From Candidatus Nitrosopumilus limneticus (GTDB lineage: Archaea; Thermoproteota; Nitrososphaeria; Nitrososphaerales; Nitrosopumilaceae): a DNA stretch of 64,000 bases. The notes under the pieces are model-generated. The model saw nothing but the letters and a program-made list of their open reading frames with translations. It did no database searches and was not told where the DNA came from. Shown one piece after another: positions 32,258 through 42,513 of the stretch. The stretch spans positions 62,001 through 126,000 of the forward strand of contig JAHCGZ010000001.1 in NCBI GenBank assembly GCA_022117465.1, written 5' to 3'. The position numbers and the translations under genes are program-made. The first letter of the stretch is position 1. Every line of letters begins with the position of its first letter.

Positions 32258-34156
32258 TTATTTAGAAATACTATTTACAATTTTTTGAATTTCATATATG
32301 GAGGAAACATCGTCTAATGTACTAGTGTCTCCAATTATTTCATTATTAGCAATGCATTTTAGCAATCGTCGCATAATTTTTCCGCTTCTTGTTTTTGGAA
32401 GTTTTGAAACAAAATAGATTTGTTTAGGGGATGCAATTGCCCCAATATCATTTCTAATTTTAAGATAAAGATTTTTTTCTAAAATATTTTTATCAATAGT
32501 AATTCCATTTTTTAAAACAACAAATGCAATAATTACTTCGCCTTTAATTTCATCAGGAATTCCACAAACTGCAGATTCTGCAACATTTTCATCAGAAACA
32601 ATACAACTCTCAAGTTCAGCAGTTCCAATTCTATGACCTGCAATCTTTAAAATATCATCAGCACGTCCAAGTAACCAGAAATACCCATCATTATCCTTTA
32701 AAGCATAGTCACCAGGATAGTAAGAATTTGCAAATTTTGACCAATAGACAGTTTTGTATTTCTCGTCATCTCCCCATAAAGTCAAAAGCATTCCTGGCCA
32801 TGGATTTTTTATCAACAAGTAACCCTTAGTATTTGGCGGAACTTCATTTCCAAATTCATCAACTATCGTAATATCAGTGCCAGGGATAGGTAAAGTACCA
32901 GAACCAGGCTTTAGTGGAATCGTTTCAAGTCCAGGTAAAGATGAAATCATCATGCCACCAGTTTCGGTTTGCCACCAAGTATCAATTATTGGACATTTCT
33001 TTTTTCCAATAACCGTGTAATACCATTTCCAAACTTCAGGATTAATTGGCTCTCCAACAGTTCCAAGTAATCTTAAAGATGAAAGATCAAATGAATTTGG
33101 AATATTGTCACCAAATTTCATAAACATTCGAAGTGCAGTTGGCGTAGTATAGAAAATAGTAACATGATATTTTTGTAAAATATCCCACATCCTAGACATG
33201 TCAGGAAAGTCAGGTGCACCTTCATACATTATTTGAGTTGCACCATGAAGTAATGGAGCATAAACTACATAGCTGTGTCCAGTTATCCAACCAATATCAG
33301 CTGTACAAAAAAATACATCTGAATCTTTAATATCAAATGCCCATTTGAAAGTAGAGTAAAGATGTGTCAAATATCCACCAGTCCCATGTAAAACACCTTT
33401 AGGTTTTCCAGTGGTTCCAGAAGTGTATAAAATGTAAAGAGGATGATCACTAAATAATTTTTCAGCATCACATGAATTAGAAATATTTTTCATTAAATTC
33501 TTCCATAGTTTATCCTTAGAAGAAAGAGAAATTTTATTTTTTGTTCTTTCTAAGACAACAACATGTTCCACAAATTCAAAATCTTTAATTGCATCATCAA
33601 TTACTTCTTTAAGTTTAACAATTTTTCCTTTTCTATACCCACCATCAGCAGTTATTACAATTTTAGATTTTGAATCTTCAATTCTATCTTTAATTGATGC
33701 AGCACTAAATCCTGAAAATATAACACTATGAATAGCACCAATTCTTGCACATGCTAACATTGCAATAGGTAATTCAGGAACCATAGGAAGATAGATGGTA
33801 ACTCTATCACCTATTTTTACACCAAGAGATTTTAGAACATTAGCAAATTTTTGAACTTCAAGAAATAATTCCCCATAGGTATATGTTCTTGAATCACCAT
33901 TTTCGCCCTCCCACAAAATTGCAGGTTTTTCAGATTTCATATTTTGATGAATATCAAGAGCATTGTATGATGCGTTGATTTTACCCCCAACAAACCATTT
34001 AGCAAAAGGAGGATTCCAATCAAGAGTACGATTCCAAGGTGAAAACCAAGATAAATTATGAGCCTGTTCATCCCAAAAAGTTACAAAATCAGAGTTTGCT
34101 TTTTTCCGTAAACTTGTATTATTATTGCCTAGTCCAATTTCATATTTTTCAGACAT
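32258..34156 (-). CDS. acs: acetyl-CoA synthetase (AMP-forming)
   Basis: A 632-residue ANL-superfamily acyl-CoA synthetase. It has the ATP-loop [11 protein letters not shown], the WWQTETGG motif typical of acetyl/propionyl-CoA synthetases, and the C-terminal hinge and [11 protein letters not shown]. The acetylatable catalytic lysine is in [10 protein letters not shown]. It activates acetate, or a related short acid, with ATP and CoA. ATG at 34156 is preferred to the TTG one codon upstream. Confidence 0.94.
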   Translation of the reverse strand: MSEKYEIGLGNNNTSLRKKANSDFVTFWDEQAHNLSWFSPWNRTLDWNPPFAKWFVGGKINASYNALDIHQNMKSEKPAILWEGENGDSRTYTYGELFLEVQKFANVLKSLGVKIGDRVTIYLPMVPELPIAMLACARIGAIHSVIFSGFSAASIKDRIEDSKSKIVITADGGYRKGKIVKLKEVIDDAIKDFEFVEHVVVLERTKNKISLSSKDKLWKNLMKNISNSCDAEKLFSDHPLYILYTSGTTGKPKGVLHGTGGYLTHLYSTFKWAFDIKDSDVFFCTADIGWITGHSYVVYAPLLHGATQIMYEGAPDFPDMSRMWDILQKYHVTIFYTTPTALRMFMKFGDNIPNSFDLSSLRLLGTVGEPINPEVWKWYYTVIGKKKCPIIDTWWQTETGGMMISSLPGLETIPLKPGSGTLPIPGTDITIVDEFGNEVPPNTKGYLLIKNPWPGMLLTLWGDDEKYKTVYWSKFANSYYPGDYALKDNDGYFWLLGRADDILKIAGHRIGTAELESCIVSDENVAESAVCGIPDEIKGEVIIAFVVLKNGITIDKNILEKNLYLKIRNDIGAIASPKQIYFVSKLPKTRSGKIMRRLLKCIANNEIIGDTSTLDDVSSIYEIQKIVNSISK

Positions 34157-34210
34157 CAAAAAGTGTATAGAATTAGATCCTTCTAAATCTTAAAAAATAA
34201 AGTGAAAAAA

Positions 34211-35083
34211 TTATTGTGCTTCCATTCGTGCAAGCCAGTCATCATCGTGGTGAGTAGATGTTTTTGATGTCACCTGTTGGGGTGGTTCTGGAAATGCGCA
34301 TATCACTTCAGTTTCTGATCGAAATTCTGGTATAGGGGCACCATATGTTTCAATTGATCCTGTATGTATCACAGATGATTTGGTTGGTACTTCTGGAAGT
34401 ATTGTTTGAACAACTTGTTGTTGTTGTGTTGTATCCAGATATGAAACGGGAGATTCTTGAATTACTTCTGCAGGTGTAGTTATCTTTTGCTCTTCCAATT
34501 CAAGATCAGCAATTCTCTTTTGTACATTTGAAATTTCAGATTGTTCGTGTGTTACATGCTCAATTACTTCAGTTGTGCATGATTTCACAGTTTCAAATGT
34601 TGCTTCAGAGATTTCACTACTTTTGAATTGTACTTTGGCATCAAACCATAACATTTTTGCAGATCTCATTTGTGCATCTAACTCAATTAATCTTCCAACA
34701 AGTTTAGATTTGATTTCAGATTCCATTTCATCTAAAGATGCAAGTTTAGAATGGTATTTTTCATGAATGATTTCTGCGTCTTCTTTCATACTATCATTTT
34801 CTGAAACAATATCCATCAATGCCTTTAGACGACGTAAAGTTAGTTGTTTTTGACGAATGAGTCTTTGAGAGTCGAGTCTCCATTTTGGAATGAAGATGAC
34901 AGTTTCACCTTGAACTACAAGTTGCTCATATTGGATTTGCTGTAATCCTTGAGTACCGCAATCTATACCAACGGATTGAATACTACCGTCAATATCAGTG
35001 ACTGTTCCCACGACTTTACCCATGAATGTTCCGTACATGTCTTTGACGTTTTTACCGATTATTTCGATATTGTCGTTTGTCAT
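34211..35083 (-). CDS. cdvA: cell division protein CdvA
   Basis: About 290 residues. The N-terminal beta-barrel (PRC-like; KNVKDMYGTFMGKVVGTVTDIDG) is followed by a long coiled coil (about 75-220), then a Pro/Thr/Gln-rich linker and a C-terminal DDDWLARMEAQ. This is the thaumarchaeal CdvA layout: it recruits ESCRT-III-like CdvB to mid-cell, and the C-terminal tail probably makes that contact. ATG at 35083 was chosen over a TTG/GTG-initiated extension to 35116. CdvB and CdvC are not adjacent, as is usual in this lineage. Confidence 0.88.
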   Translation of the reverse strand: MTNDNIEIIGKNVKDMYGTFMGKVVGTVTDIDGSIQSVGIDCGTQGLQQIQYEQLVVQGETVIFIPKWRLDSQRLIRQKQLTLRRLKALMDIVSENDSMKEDAEIIHEKYHSKLASLDEMESEIKSKLVGRLIELDAQMRSAKMLWFDAKVQFKSSEISEATFETVKSCTTEVIEHVTHEQSEISNVQKRIADLELEEQKITTPAEVIQESPVSYLDTTQQQQVVQTILPEVPTKSSVIHTGSIETYGAPIPEFRSETEVICAFPEPPQQVTSKTSTHHDDDWLARMEAQ

Positions 35084-35216
35084 GGCATTGACTAATGAGA
35101 TTTGTATAACCAACAAAGTGTAAGAAATATTTTTAGTTTTAGTAAGATTAAATTCACCAAGTTTTAATCACAGTCACAAGAGTAATTTTAAAATCTAGAG
35201 TTTTTTTATTGAAGAT

Positions 35217-35510
35217 ATGATTAAAAAAGAGGAATTAAATCAAATTCTAAGTTTTGTTGCAAGTAGATGGGATGCTACGGCAAAAGAGCCAGACAATAAA
35301 ACAATGGAAGTGTTGCCAAATGATTTTTGGATGAATTCAATTGGGGGCAAAACTGCCAAAGGAGGATTTTGGGTTACAACATTGATGTATACAGAGAATG
35401 AAGCTGATGCTGCAGGATTTAAGGAAGTATTGTTAAGATGGCAATCAAAAGGAAATGATAAAAATAAAGATAAAGGTCCAGATCTAATTCAGATTGGAAA
35501 AAAGAAATAG
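35217..35510 (+). CDS. hypothetical protein
   Basis: A 97-residue soluble protein with a WDATAKEPDNKTMEVLPNDFW segment and a Lys-rich C terminus. No family was recognised. It lies between divergent cdvA and the ThyX-like gene; a link with division is only positional. Confidence 0.6.
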   Translation: MIKKEELNQILSFVASRWDATAKEPDNKTMEVLPNDFWMNSIGGKTAKGGFWVTTLMYTENEADAAGFKEVLLRWQSKGNDKNKDKGPDLIQIGKKK

Positions 35511-35541
35511 AGTATTATATTTGTGAAATTATTTATCCATA

Positions 35542-37161
35542 TTGTCTGAATTTTCAAATGAAGAAAAAAAGACTCTATCAGGACATTTTTCAAATACTGA
35601 AGATAATGTATTTGCAATCATAACTCCAAGACAAGTAGATCGAGGAGCACTCATGTCAAGATACAGCAGAACAGACAAAAGTATGAGAAGAATTTTTCTA
35701 GACGAATTTTTAAAAAATGAAAATAGGGGGGAGGAATTTTACGACAGAGTCTTACTAGAATATGGTGATGATTCAGTAGCTGAATTAGGAGAAGCACAAA
35801 TTGCAATTGAAGGGTTATCAAACATTGCAGTGAAAAAAATAGAAGATAGAAGAATTGGATTATCCTATTTAGAAAAATCATCAAGATATGTTACATGGAA
35901 TAAAAAAGAAAATGGAAAATATCGATTTTATAGAGATGAAAAAATTATGAATTCAAAATTTGCAAATATGTACGAAGATAGTTGTAATCTCTCTTTTGAC
36001 ACATATTCAAAAAATATTGAACCAATGGTGAATCATATTAGAGAAAAATATCCTATAGAAAAATATAGTTTTAAAGATTCAACAGATGCAAAAGAAAAAT
36101 TATTTGATAAATTAAAAAATGAAATTGACATTAAATCAGCAAATATGATTTACAAAAGTTCAACTAAAGCAAAAGCATTAGATATTTTACGAGGATTATT
36201 GCCAGCCTCAACTTTAACTAATGTAGGAATTACAGGAAACGGAAGAGCATTTGAATATCTTTTGACCATATTAGGCTCATCAGAATTAGATGAAGAGGTA
36301 AAACTAGCCTCAAAAATCAAGAATGAATTAGAAACAACAATCAAATCATTTGTTAAAAGAGCAGATGACAAATATGGAAAAGCATTTCAAAGTTATCTCA
36401 AAAATGTAAAAAATAAATCAAAATCAATTACGATTAAAGAAATTAAATCAAATCCAGTTAAAGGAACAATTACAAAATTAATAGATTATGAATCAGAAAA
36501 AAATGCACTTGAAACAATCATTACATCTATTATGTATGAACAATCACCCAGTACTTCATATCAAAACATAATGCAACAAGTTAAAAAAATATCTACTCAA
36601 AGAAAAATTAAGATAGTTAATGAATTTATAAATATTAGAACTAATAGAAGACATAGACCATCTCGTGCATTTGAAAATACATATTACACATTTGATTTTT
36701 GTAATAATTTTGGAATGTTTAGAGATTTACACAGACATAGAGCACTCACATTAGAAAGGCAATTACTAACAACTGATCATGGATATGTCCAACCAAAGGA
36801 AATTAAAATTGTAGGGTTAGAAAAAGAATTCAAAGAATGTATGGATAATTCAAAAACAACTTTTGAAAAAATTAGAAAGAGATTTCCAGAACAGAGTCAA
36901 TATATTGTAAATTTTGCATATAATTATCCATATTTTATGAAATTAAATTTAAGAGAAGCATGTCATTTAATTGAATTAAGAACAATACCCCAAGGACATA
37001 TTGATTATAGACAAGTTGCACAAGAGATGTTTAAACAGATTAACAAAGTACACCCAAACTTAAGTAAAATTATAAAATTTGTAGATTTAAAAGAATATGA
37101 TTTAGAAAGATTTGAATCTGAAAAAAGAACAGAAGAAAAAAGAAAAAACATGAAAAAATAG
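35542..37161 (+). CDS. double ThyX-like (flavin-dependent thymidylate synthase-related) protein
   Basis: A 539-residue protein with two ThyX-like halves. The first half has [32 protein letters not shown] and [16 protein letters not shown], corresponding to the ThyX GHxSxxE and RHRx7S segments but with RHR changed to DRR. The second half has [18 protein letters not shown] and [15 protein letters not shown], then [22 protein letters not shown]. Normal ThyX is about 220-250 residues. Whether it makes dTMP is uncertain; it could be a diverged family member acting in nucleotide or tRNA chemistry. The start is a TTG at 35542. Confidence 0.75.
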   Translation: MSEFSNEEKKTLSGHFSNTEDNVFAIITPRQVDRGALMSRYSRTDKSMRRIFLDEFLKNENRGEEFYDRVLLEYGDDSVAELGEAQIAIEGLSNIAVKKIEDRRIGLSYLEKSSRYVTWNKKENGKYRFYRDEKIMNSKFANMYEDSCNLSFDTYSKNIEPMVNHIREKYPIEKYSFKDSTDAKEKLFDKLKNEIDIKSANMIYKSSTKAKALDILRGLLPASTLTNVGITGNGRAFEYLLTILGSSELDEEVKLASKIKNELETTIKSFVKRADDKYGKAFQSYLKNVKNKSKSITIKEIKSNPVKGTITKLIDYESEKNALETIITSIMYEQSPSTSYQNIMQQVKKISTQRKIKIVNEFINIRTNRRHRPSRAFENTYYTFDFCNNFGMFRDLHRHRALTLERQLLTTDHGYVQPKEIKIVGLEKEFKECMDNSKTTFEKIRKRFPEQSQYIVNFAYNYPYFMKLNLREACHLIELRTIPQGHIDYRQVAQEMFKQINKVHPNLSKIIKFVDLKEYDLERFESEKRTEEKRKNMKK

Positions 37162-37197
37162 AACAATATTCTAATAGCAATTAATTTGAAGTAGGGT

Positions 37198-37596
37198 ATG
37201 GTTGATAAATTTATGAAAGATCCAAAAGAATGGAAAAAGCAGTTAACACCAGAAGAGTATGAAATTTGTATTAATCATGGAACGGAACCACCATTTTCAG
37301 GAAAATACAATGATAGTAAATTAAAAGGTTCTTTCAAATGCACATGTTGCGGTGAAGAACTTTTCTCATCAAATTCAAAATTTGATTCAGGCTCAGGTTG
37401 GCCAAGTTTTTGGGAACCAATATCAGAAGATAACATAGAATATGTTTCAGATACAGATTATGGAATGGTACGCACAGAAGTTAATTGTAAAAAATGTGGT
37501 TCACATCTAGGACACGTATTTGATGACGGACCAAAGCCTACAAATCAAAGATATTGTATCAATTCAATTTCCTTAAAACATGAAAAAGACATGTAG
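37198..37596 (+). CDS. msrB: peptide-methionine (R)-S-oxide reductase MsrB
   Basis: A 132-residue MsrB. Zinc-binding pairs C-T-C-C-G and C-K-K-C-G are present, with the SGSGWPSFW signature and the catalytic Cys in RYCINSISL. It repairs methionine-R-sulfoxide in proteins. Start ATG at 37198. It ends just before the convergent pstS gene. Confidence 0.96.
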   Translation: MVDKFMKDPKEWKKQLTPEEYEICINHGTEPPFSGKYNDSKLKGSFKCTCCGEELFSSNSKFDSGSGWPSFWEPISEDNIEYVSDTDYGMVRTEVNCKKCGSHLGHVFDDGPKPTNQRYCINSISLKHEKDM

Positions 37597-37641
37597 GAAA
37601 ATTGTAAAAAAAAATAAAAAAAAGAATTTAGATTTTCGAAC

Positions 37642-38928
37642 TTATTTTTGGGCTTTTAATGCATCTGCTGCTTTCTTGTCTGCTGCTTTCTTGTCTGCTG
37701 CTTTCTTGTCTGCTGCTTTCTTGTCTGCTGCTTTCTTGTCTGCTGCTTTCTTGTCTGCTGCTTTCTTGTCTGCTGCTTTCTTGTCTTCTAATGCTTTATC
37801 AGCGGTTGCTTTATCAGCACCACCCCAGATTACTTCTCCATCGTATTTTATTTGTTTTAGTCCGTTCAGAGCAATTGATGTTGTTTTAGCATCAAGTGGA
37901 ACGTAATCCAACTTTGAAGAGAATTGCTGGCCATCTGTAACCATCCAATTCATTAAATGAATTACAGCTTTTGCTTGTTCTTTGTTTTGAGTTACTTCTT
38001 TTAAATCGCCATACACTAACAAGTATGAAAAACTTGCAATTGGGTATGATTTAGGACCTGGGGCATTTACTATTGATACTTTACTCCAGTCTCCTTCTGC
38101 GTTAGGCAATTTGGGTGCAGCGCCTTCAGATGCAGCTTTAATGCTTGCTAAACTTGGTTTGATATAATCACCATATTGAGCATTTTGTATGTCTGCATAC
38201 TGCATACGTGCTTGATTTGCATAAGCAAGTTCAACATATCCAATAGAATTTGGTGTAGATTTTACAATTGCTGCAACGCCTCCATTGCCTTTACCAGCTA
38301 GTCCATTTGGCCATGAAACAGATTTACCTTTACCAACTTGTTCTTCCCAGCTTGAACTAACAGTGCTGAGGTAGTCTGTAAAGATGTATGTTGTTCCAGA
38401 ACCATCTGATCTGTGAACTGTGACTATGTCGGTCTTTGGAAGTTTATATCCAGGATTAATTTTTTTAATCGCTGAATCATTCCATTTTGTGATGCTGCCA
38501 GAAAATATCTGTGAGAGAACATCGGCATTTAATTTTAGTGCCTTGTTTGGCTCTCCAGCAAGATTATAGACTACTGCAACTCCACCTATAGTTTCAGGTA
38601 TATGGAGTGTTCCAGGGGCTAATTTTCTTTCTGCTTCTGTTAAAGGTGCATCAGATGCTGCAAAATTTACAGTCTTTTCGATGTGTTGTTTAACTCCACC
38701 ACCACTTCCAATTGATTGATAGTTGAGGTTTACGTTGTCGTGTTGTAGTTTGTACTCAACTCTCCATTTATCAATAAGAGGGTATGGAAACGTTGCTCCT
38801 GCGCCTGTCAAATCAATTTGCATATTTGGGTCAGGTGCATCAGGTGCTGTTGCTGCGTCTACATAAAGAGGAGTTATGATCGCTCCAAATGCAGTCAATA
38901 AAATCAGTAACAATGATTTTGTTTTCAT
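37642..38928 (-). CDS. pstS: phosphate ABC transporter substrate-binding protein PstS with Lys/Ala repeat tail
   Basis: A 428-residue periplasmic-type phosphate-binding protein. Residues 1-26 are a signal peptide (LLLILLTAFGAIITPL) without a lipobox. The binding core has GAGATFPYPLIDKW, SDAPLTEAE and HRSDGSGTTYIFTDYL, the phosphate-contacting Ser/Arg/Thr segments. After about residue 375 the tail contains eight DNA-identical copies encoding DKKAA, ending ALKAQK. The tail is absent from ordinary PstS proteins. The gene is read away from a TATA box near 38954 with two CTATATAG boxes further upstream. The permease operon is across an intervening pair of genes. Confidence 0.93.
   Translation of the reverse strand: MKTKSLLLILLTAFGAIITPLYVDAATAPDAPDPNMQIDLTGAGATFPYPLIDKWRVEYKLQHDNVNLNYQSIGSGGGVKQHIEKTVNFAASDAPLTEAERKLAPGTLHIPETIGGVAVVYNLAGEPNKALKLNADVLSQIFSGSITKWNDSAIKKINPGYKLPKTDIVTVHRSDGSGTTYIFTDYLSTVSSSWEEQVGKGKSVSWPNGLAGKGNGGVAAIVKSTPNSIGYVELAYANQARMQYADIQNAQYGDYIKPSLASIKAASEGAAPKLPNAEGDWSKVSIVNAPGPKSYPIASFSYLLVYGDLKEVTQNKEQAKAVIHLMNWMVTDGQQFSSKLDYVPLDAKTTSIALNGLKQIKYDGEVIWGGADKATADKALEDKKAADKKAADKKAADKKAADKKAADKKAADKKAADKKAADALKAQK
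37664..37783 (-). repeat. 15-bp perfect tandem repeat in pstS, 8 copies
   Basis: TCTGCTGCTTTCTTG on the plus strand is repeated eight times without a mismatch. It lies in the pstS reading frame and encodes DKKAA. Perfect identity at the DNA level points to recent expansion by replication slippage, so the copy number probably varies between strains. Confidence 0.97.
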
Positions 38929-38982
38929 TGCACTGTTTTGTTAGAAATTCTATATACAATAATTGTGCATAGATTACAATAG

Positions 38983-38999
38983 CTATATAGGCTATATAG
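38983..38999 (-). promoter_or_regulatory. tandem CTATATAG boxes upstream of pstS
   Basis: Two copies of the palindrome CTATATAG (38983-38990 and 38992-38999), about 37 bp upstream of the pstS TATA box. The same palindrome occurs in the divergent region upstream of pstC, which suggests a shared phosphate-response operator. The AbrB-PhoU regulator encoded nearby is a candidate binder. Confidence 0.5.
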
Positions 39000-39049
39000 A
39001 TAATCTATTCTGAAGAGCTATAACATAGTAAGTAAAAAAATAATATATT

Positions 39050-39244
39050 ATGGATTTCATATTGGTCAATCTTTTGATATGTTTTACAATATCATTTGTA
39101 ATGACATCACAATCTTCCTCAAGTAATGATAACACACGACAAGAATTACAAATAGTGAATTATATTTTTAAAATTCTTATCCATCTAAATACAATCAATT
39201 CTGACTTAAACAATGATAGGAAGAAAAAACATGAGATGATCTAG
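39050..39244 (+). CDS. small hypothetical protein with N-terminal hydrophobic segment
   Basis: A 64-residue protein with an N-terminal hydrophobic segment (FILVNLLICFTISFVM), then a Ser/Asn-rich stretch and a charged C terminus. It could be a secreted or anchored peptide. Its stop codon directly abuts the TTG start of the zinc-ribbon gene, so the pair is probably one operon. Function unknown. Confidence 0.5.
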   Translation: MDFILVNLLICFTISFVMTSQSSSSNDNTRQELQIVNYIFKILIHLNTINSDLNNDRKKKHEMI

Positions 39245-39409
39245 TTGCCAGATAAATCATGTAGAAATTGTGGAGACAGGCTTCAAATTTTTTTAAAATG
39301 TAAAGAGTGTAAAATAGTTGAACAGAAAATATGTTTCAAATGTAACAAGAAAACAGGAATCAGATACCACAGATGTTTAAAAATATCTAAAACATTAATC
39401 GCATGTTAA
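39245..39409 (+). CDS. 54-residue double zinc-ribbon protein
   Basis: A small ORF starting at TTG directly after the previous stop and ending at TAA. The product has C6-x2-C9, C19-x2-C22, C30-x2-C33 and C44, enough for two zinc sites. Function unknown; the compact arrangement in the phosphate region is suggestive only. Confidence 0.55.
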   Translation: MPDKSCRNCGDRLQIFLKCKECKIVEQKICFKCNKKTGIRYHRCLKISKTLIAC

Positions 39410-39460
39410 TTAACTTCAACCAATTCTTTTAATAAAATCATTTAAAAATTTTTTAATTTT

Positions 39461-40483
39461 TTAGGATTCTTCAATAATATTTTGTACGGTTTCATCTATT
39501 ACAATTTCAGATATATCTCTTGAATATTCTGCAGTTCTTCTAATGTCTTCTAAAATTAATTTTATTATGCCTGTATCTTCATTAAACTTGAGTGAATCCA
39601 TTAGTTTTTTTTCTATTTCTATAACTTCACTTACATTTGCTGCAACATTTTCTGCCATCTGGTAATCTCTTTTGAAAAGTGCTGTAATTGAATTTTCAAA
39701 AACAATAAGAGATTCCATGCTGATATTTTGTATTTCTTTTAGGATTTTTTTATCAATTGGTGATTTTAAATATTTAATTTTTTTGGCAATAAGGACTCCA
39801 TGATCTGCAATTCTTTCTACACATTTTACTGCTGTTCTATAACCAAGACAATCAGATGGTTTTTCAAGTCCAGAATCTATCAAAACTTGGACATTTTCTA
39901 AAGCTAAATTTAAATTTCTTAGTAAATAAAGACTAAATCTATCTACCTCATCATCTATTTTTATAATTTCTTCGGCATGTTCTAAATCTAATTCATTTAA
40001 TGCCTCAATAGATTCTTGATGCATATTTTTTGCAGTTGTGTACATTCTTTGTAATGCAACACTAAATGGTAATTGCGAAAGTTGAGTTAGAACTTGTAAT
40101 GTCATTTTTTCTGAACTGGATTCAACAATCTCAGTACCCATTAATTTAGATCTTACCAAGTCTCTAATTGCACTTTTATGCGTACTTGGAATTTCAATCC
40201 CTTTTGTTTTTATCTCCATTGTTTTATATCCTGAAAGATACATTGCTATTATTTTTCGTCTTGTTGATTCTATTGAATCATTTTTTCCAATTGTTGTTAT
40301 AGCGTTATTTTTTTTATTTTGCTCTTCTTGAAATAGTGTGATTGAATTATTACGGTTTTTTATCAGTGTTATGTTTGAATTTTTTTTTAAATGTAATTCA
40401 TCAATCCATGTTTTTGGTAGAGATACAATATATGTAGATCCACCAGTTATCTGTAATCTCCTAATTTGTTTTATCTCAGACAT
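39461..40483 (-). CDS. AbrB-PhoU phosphate-uptake regulator
   Basis: A 340-residue protein. Residues 1-50 are an AbrB/SpoVT-type swapped-hairpin DNA-binding domain (IRRLQITGGSTYIVSLPKTWIDEL). Two PhoU-like three-helix bundles follow (about 120-225 and 230-335) with the conserved acidic metal-binding helices (EEIIKIDDEVDRFSLYLLRNL, AEYSRDISEIVID). This archaeal architecture suits a transcription regulator that reads phosphate status. It is divergent from pstC and shares a CTATATAG-containing control region with it. Confidence 0.88.
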   Translation of the reverse strand: MSEIKQIRRLQITGGSTYIVSLPKTWIDELHLKKNSNITLIKNRNNSITLFQEEQNKKNNAITTIGKNDSIESTRRKIIAMYLSGYKTMEIKTKGIEIPSTHKSAIRDLVRSKLMGTEIVESSSEKMTLQVLTQLSQLPFSVALQRMYTTAKNMHQESIEALNELDLEHAEEIIKIDDEVDRFSLYLLRNLNLALENVQVLIDSGLEKPSDCLGYRTAVKCVERIADHGVLIAKKIKYLKSPIDKKILKEIQNISMESLIVFENSITALFKRDYQMAENVAANVSEVIEIEKKLMDSLKFNEDTGIIKLILEDIRRTAEYSRDISEIVIDETVQNIIEES

Positions 40484-40538
40484 AGTTTGTTATTACACGT
40501 AATTAATTTTTTAAAAATATACTGCTTTACAATATAAT

Positions 40539-40546
40539 CTATATAG
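40539..40546. promoter_or_regulatory. CTATATAG box between AbrB-PhoU regulator and pstC
   Basis: One CTATATAG palindrome lies about 30 bp upstream of the pstC TATA box (TATATAAT, 40569-40577) and 34 bp upstream of the TATA-like sequence of the divergent regulator. With the two copies before pstS it makes a set of three. Confidence 0.45.
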
Positions 40547-40618
40547 TTCTAAATGTATACCATACACTATATAATTTATGAGCATTTTATAGATAATATT
40601 CAATCTAGATACAATTGT

Positions 40619-41590
40619 GTGAAGAAAAATACTATAAATTATCACAAACAGGGTGGTTTATCTGATAAAATATTCAAGATCGGTGCTACAATCGCAGGAA
40701 CGTTTGTTTTAATGATTATTGCATTGTTAGTCTTTCAATTAATTTCTGAATCATATCCGGTATGGGAAAAGGAAGGGTTTTCATTTATTATCGGTACAGA
40801 TTGGAATCCCGTTGATGGTCGTGAATCTTTTGGTGCATTACCCTATATCTTGGGCACATTAGTTGTCGCGGCAATTGCAATGTTAATAGGAGTTCCACTA
40901 AGCATTGGAATTGCAATGTTCATCTCAGATGCGCCTTCAAAAATAGGAGCTCCATTAGGAATGTTAGTTGAACTTTTAGCAGCTGTACCAAGCGTAATCT
41001 ACGGTTTATGGGGGCTGTTAATTTTTCGACTTTACTTTAAGGATTGGGTGGAACAACCATTACATGATTTATTTGGTGATTCCATATTTTTATTTTCAGG
41101 AACACCGTTTGGTCTGGATATTTTAACTGCAAGTGTAATTTTAGCCATAATGATCATACCAACAGTATCAGCAGTATCTCGTGAAATAATGAAAGCTGTT
41201 CCTCAACAACAAAAAGAAGCTGCATATATGTTGGGTGCAACAAAGTGGGAAATGTTTAAGATTGCAGTATTTCCATATTCTAAAACGGGATTGGTCGGAG
41301 CATCCATTCTTGGTCTTGGTAGAGCAGTAGGTGAAACTATGGCAGTAACAATGTTAATTGGAAATGCAACTGGCATTACCGCAATTCCTTCATCGCTATT
41401 TGGACCTAGTCAAACAACTTCTAGTATAATTGCAAATGAATTTGTTGAAGCTTCACCAGCTTCATTACATCTTCCTGCATTAATTGGCGTAGCTTTAGTT
41501 CTTTTGTTAATTGCAATTGCAATTAATGTTGTAGCACATCTTCTAGTAACTAAAATGATGAAAATAAAGGAAGGTGCAATTAACAATTGA
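40619..41590 (+). CDS. pstC: phosphate ABC transporter permease PstC
   Basis: About 323 residues, six membrane helices. Typical features are the DWNPVDGRESFGALPYILGTL loop after helix 1, the permease EAA-like loop EAAYMLGATKWEMF, and GRAVGETMAV. I chose GTG at 40619 because the only good TATA box (40569-40577) lies inside a longer reading that starts at 40553. pstA overlaps the stop by 4 bp. Confidence 0.93.
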   Translation: MKKNTINYHKQGGLSDKIFKIGATIAGTFVLMIIALLVFQLISESYPVWEKEGFSFIIGTDWNPVDGRESFGALPYILGTLVVAAIAMLIGVPLSIGIAMFISDAPSKIGAPLGMLVELLAAVPSVIYGLWGLLIFRLYFKDWVEQPLHDLFGDSIFLFSGTPFGLDILTASVILAIMIIPTVSAVSREIMKAVPQQQKEAAYMLGATKWEMFKIAVFPYSKTGLVGASILGLGRAVGETMAVTMLIGNATGITAIPSSLFGPSQTTSSIIANEFVEASPASLHLPALIGVALVLLLIAIAINVVAHLLVTKMMKIKEGAINN

Positions 41591-42513
41591 CTACTAACGA
41601 ACGAAGACAAGAATATAGAACTCTTTTCAAACAAAATGTAAAAAATCGCCTATTAGTAGATAAAGTAGTTAGAATAGTTGTTTTTTCATGTGTGATTATT
41701 GCACTTATTCCATTGTGCAGTATTCTAGTAGAAGTTTTCAAAAATGGAATATCTGCCATGAGTTATGAGTTTTTGACAACAGTTCCTGGTGCTGTTGGTT
41801 CTGGTGAAGGTGGAATAGGACCTGCAATTCAAGGTACTTTAATAATAATTGGACTCTCTAGTTTAATTGGTATTCCAATAGGGGTAATGTCTGGAATATA
41901 CTTGTCTGAATATGGTGATAACAAATTGGCAAGATCCGTCAGATTCTTCAATGATGTGTTTATGGAATTTCCTTCTATCGTTCTTGGAATATTTGCATTT
42001 TTAGTAATTGTGTTAGTTCTTGGTCATTTTTCTGTCTGGGCAGGTGCGTTTGCGTTATCTTTAATCATGTTTCCTATTGTTGCTAGAACTACTGAGGAAT
42101 CTTTGAAAATGGTTCCAATTACTTATCGTGAGGCAGGAACTGCTTTGGGATTAAAAAAATGGGTTATAACATTTAGAATTGTAATTACAGCTGCAAAAAG
42201 TGGAATGATTACGGGAATTTTATTATCTGTTTCAAGAATTGGTGGTGAAACTGCTCCTTTGATAATGACTATTCTTGGAAGCAGTCAATTTTTCAGAAGT
42301 ATGGATGTACCGATGGACGCATTACCACTAAACATATACAAATTGTCTCAATTACCTTATGAGAGTGCACAATTGCAAGGTTGGGGGTCTGCATTAGTCT
42401 TAATCATAATTATTCTTGGAATTAATTTGAGTGTTAGATACTACTTTGCAAATAAAACAATAAACGGAGTTCTTGGTAAATTAATTAAACAAGGAGTATT
42501 AAATAAAAAATGA
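41587..42513 (+). CDS. pstA: phosphate ABC transporter permease PstA
   Basis: A 308-residue permease with six helices. The loop [15 protein letters not shown], the EAA-like loop [13 protein letters not shown] and [11 protein letters not shown] are PstA landmarks. The TTG start overlaps the pstC stop, and its own stop overlaps the pstB start by 4 bp, so translation is coupled. It forms the membrane channel with PstC. Confidence 0.93.
   Translation: MTTNERRQEYRTLFKQNVKNRLLVDKVVRIVVFSCVIIALIPLCSILVEVFKNGISAMSYEFLTTVPGAVGSGEGGIGPAIQGTLIIIGLSSLIGIPIGVMSGIYLSEYGDNKLARSVRFFNDVFMEFPSIVLGIFAFLVIVLVLGHFSVWAGAFALSLIMFPIVARTTEESLKMVPITYREAGTALGLKKWVITFRIVITAAKSGMITGILLSVSRIGGETAPLIMTILGSSQFFRSMDVPMDALPLNIYKLSQLPYESAQLQGWGSALVLIIIILGINLSVRYYFANKTINGVLGKLIKQGVLNKK

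Noticed and set aside
37664-37783. Possible CRISPR or satellite array
   Set aside because: The units are 15 bp, directly adjacent without spacers, and lie in frame inside pstS.
37580-37906. Plus-strand ORFs made of repeating SAAFL or LLSCL units
   Set aside because: They are reverse-strand readings of the DKKAA repeat of pstS, whose own frame has a signal peptide and phosphate-binding motifs.
40553-40618. N-terminal extension of PstC from ATG 40553
   Set aside because: It would place the pstC TATA box inside the coding region, and the added residues do not resemble PstC.
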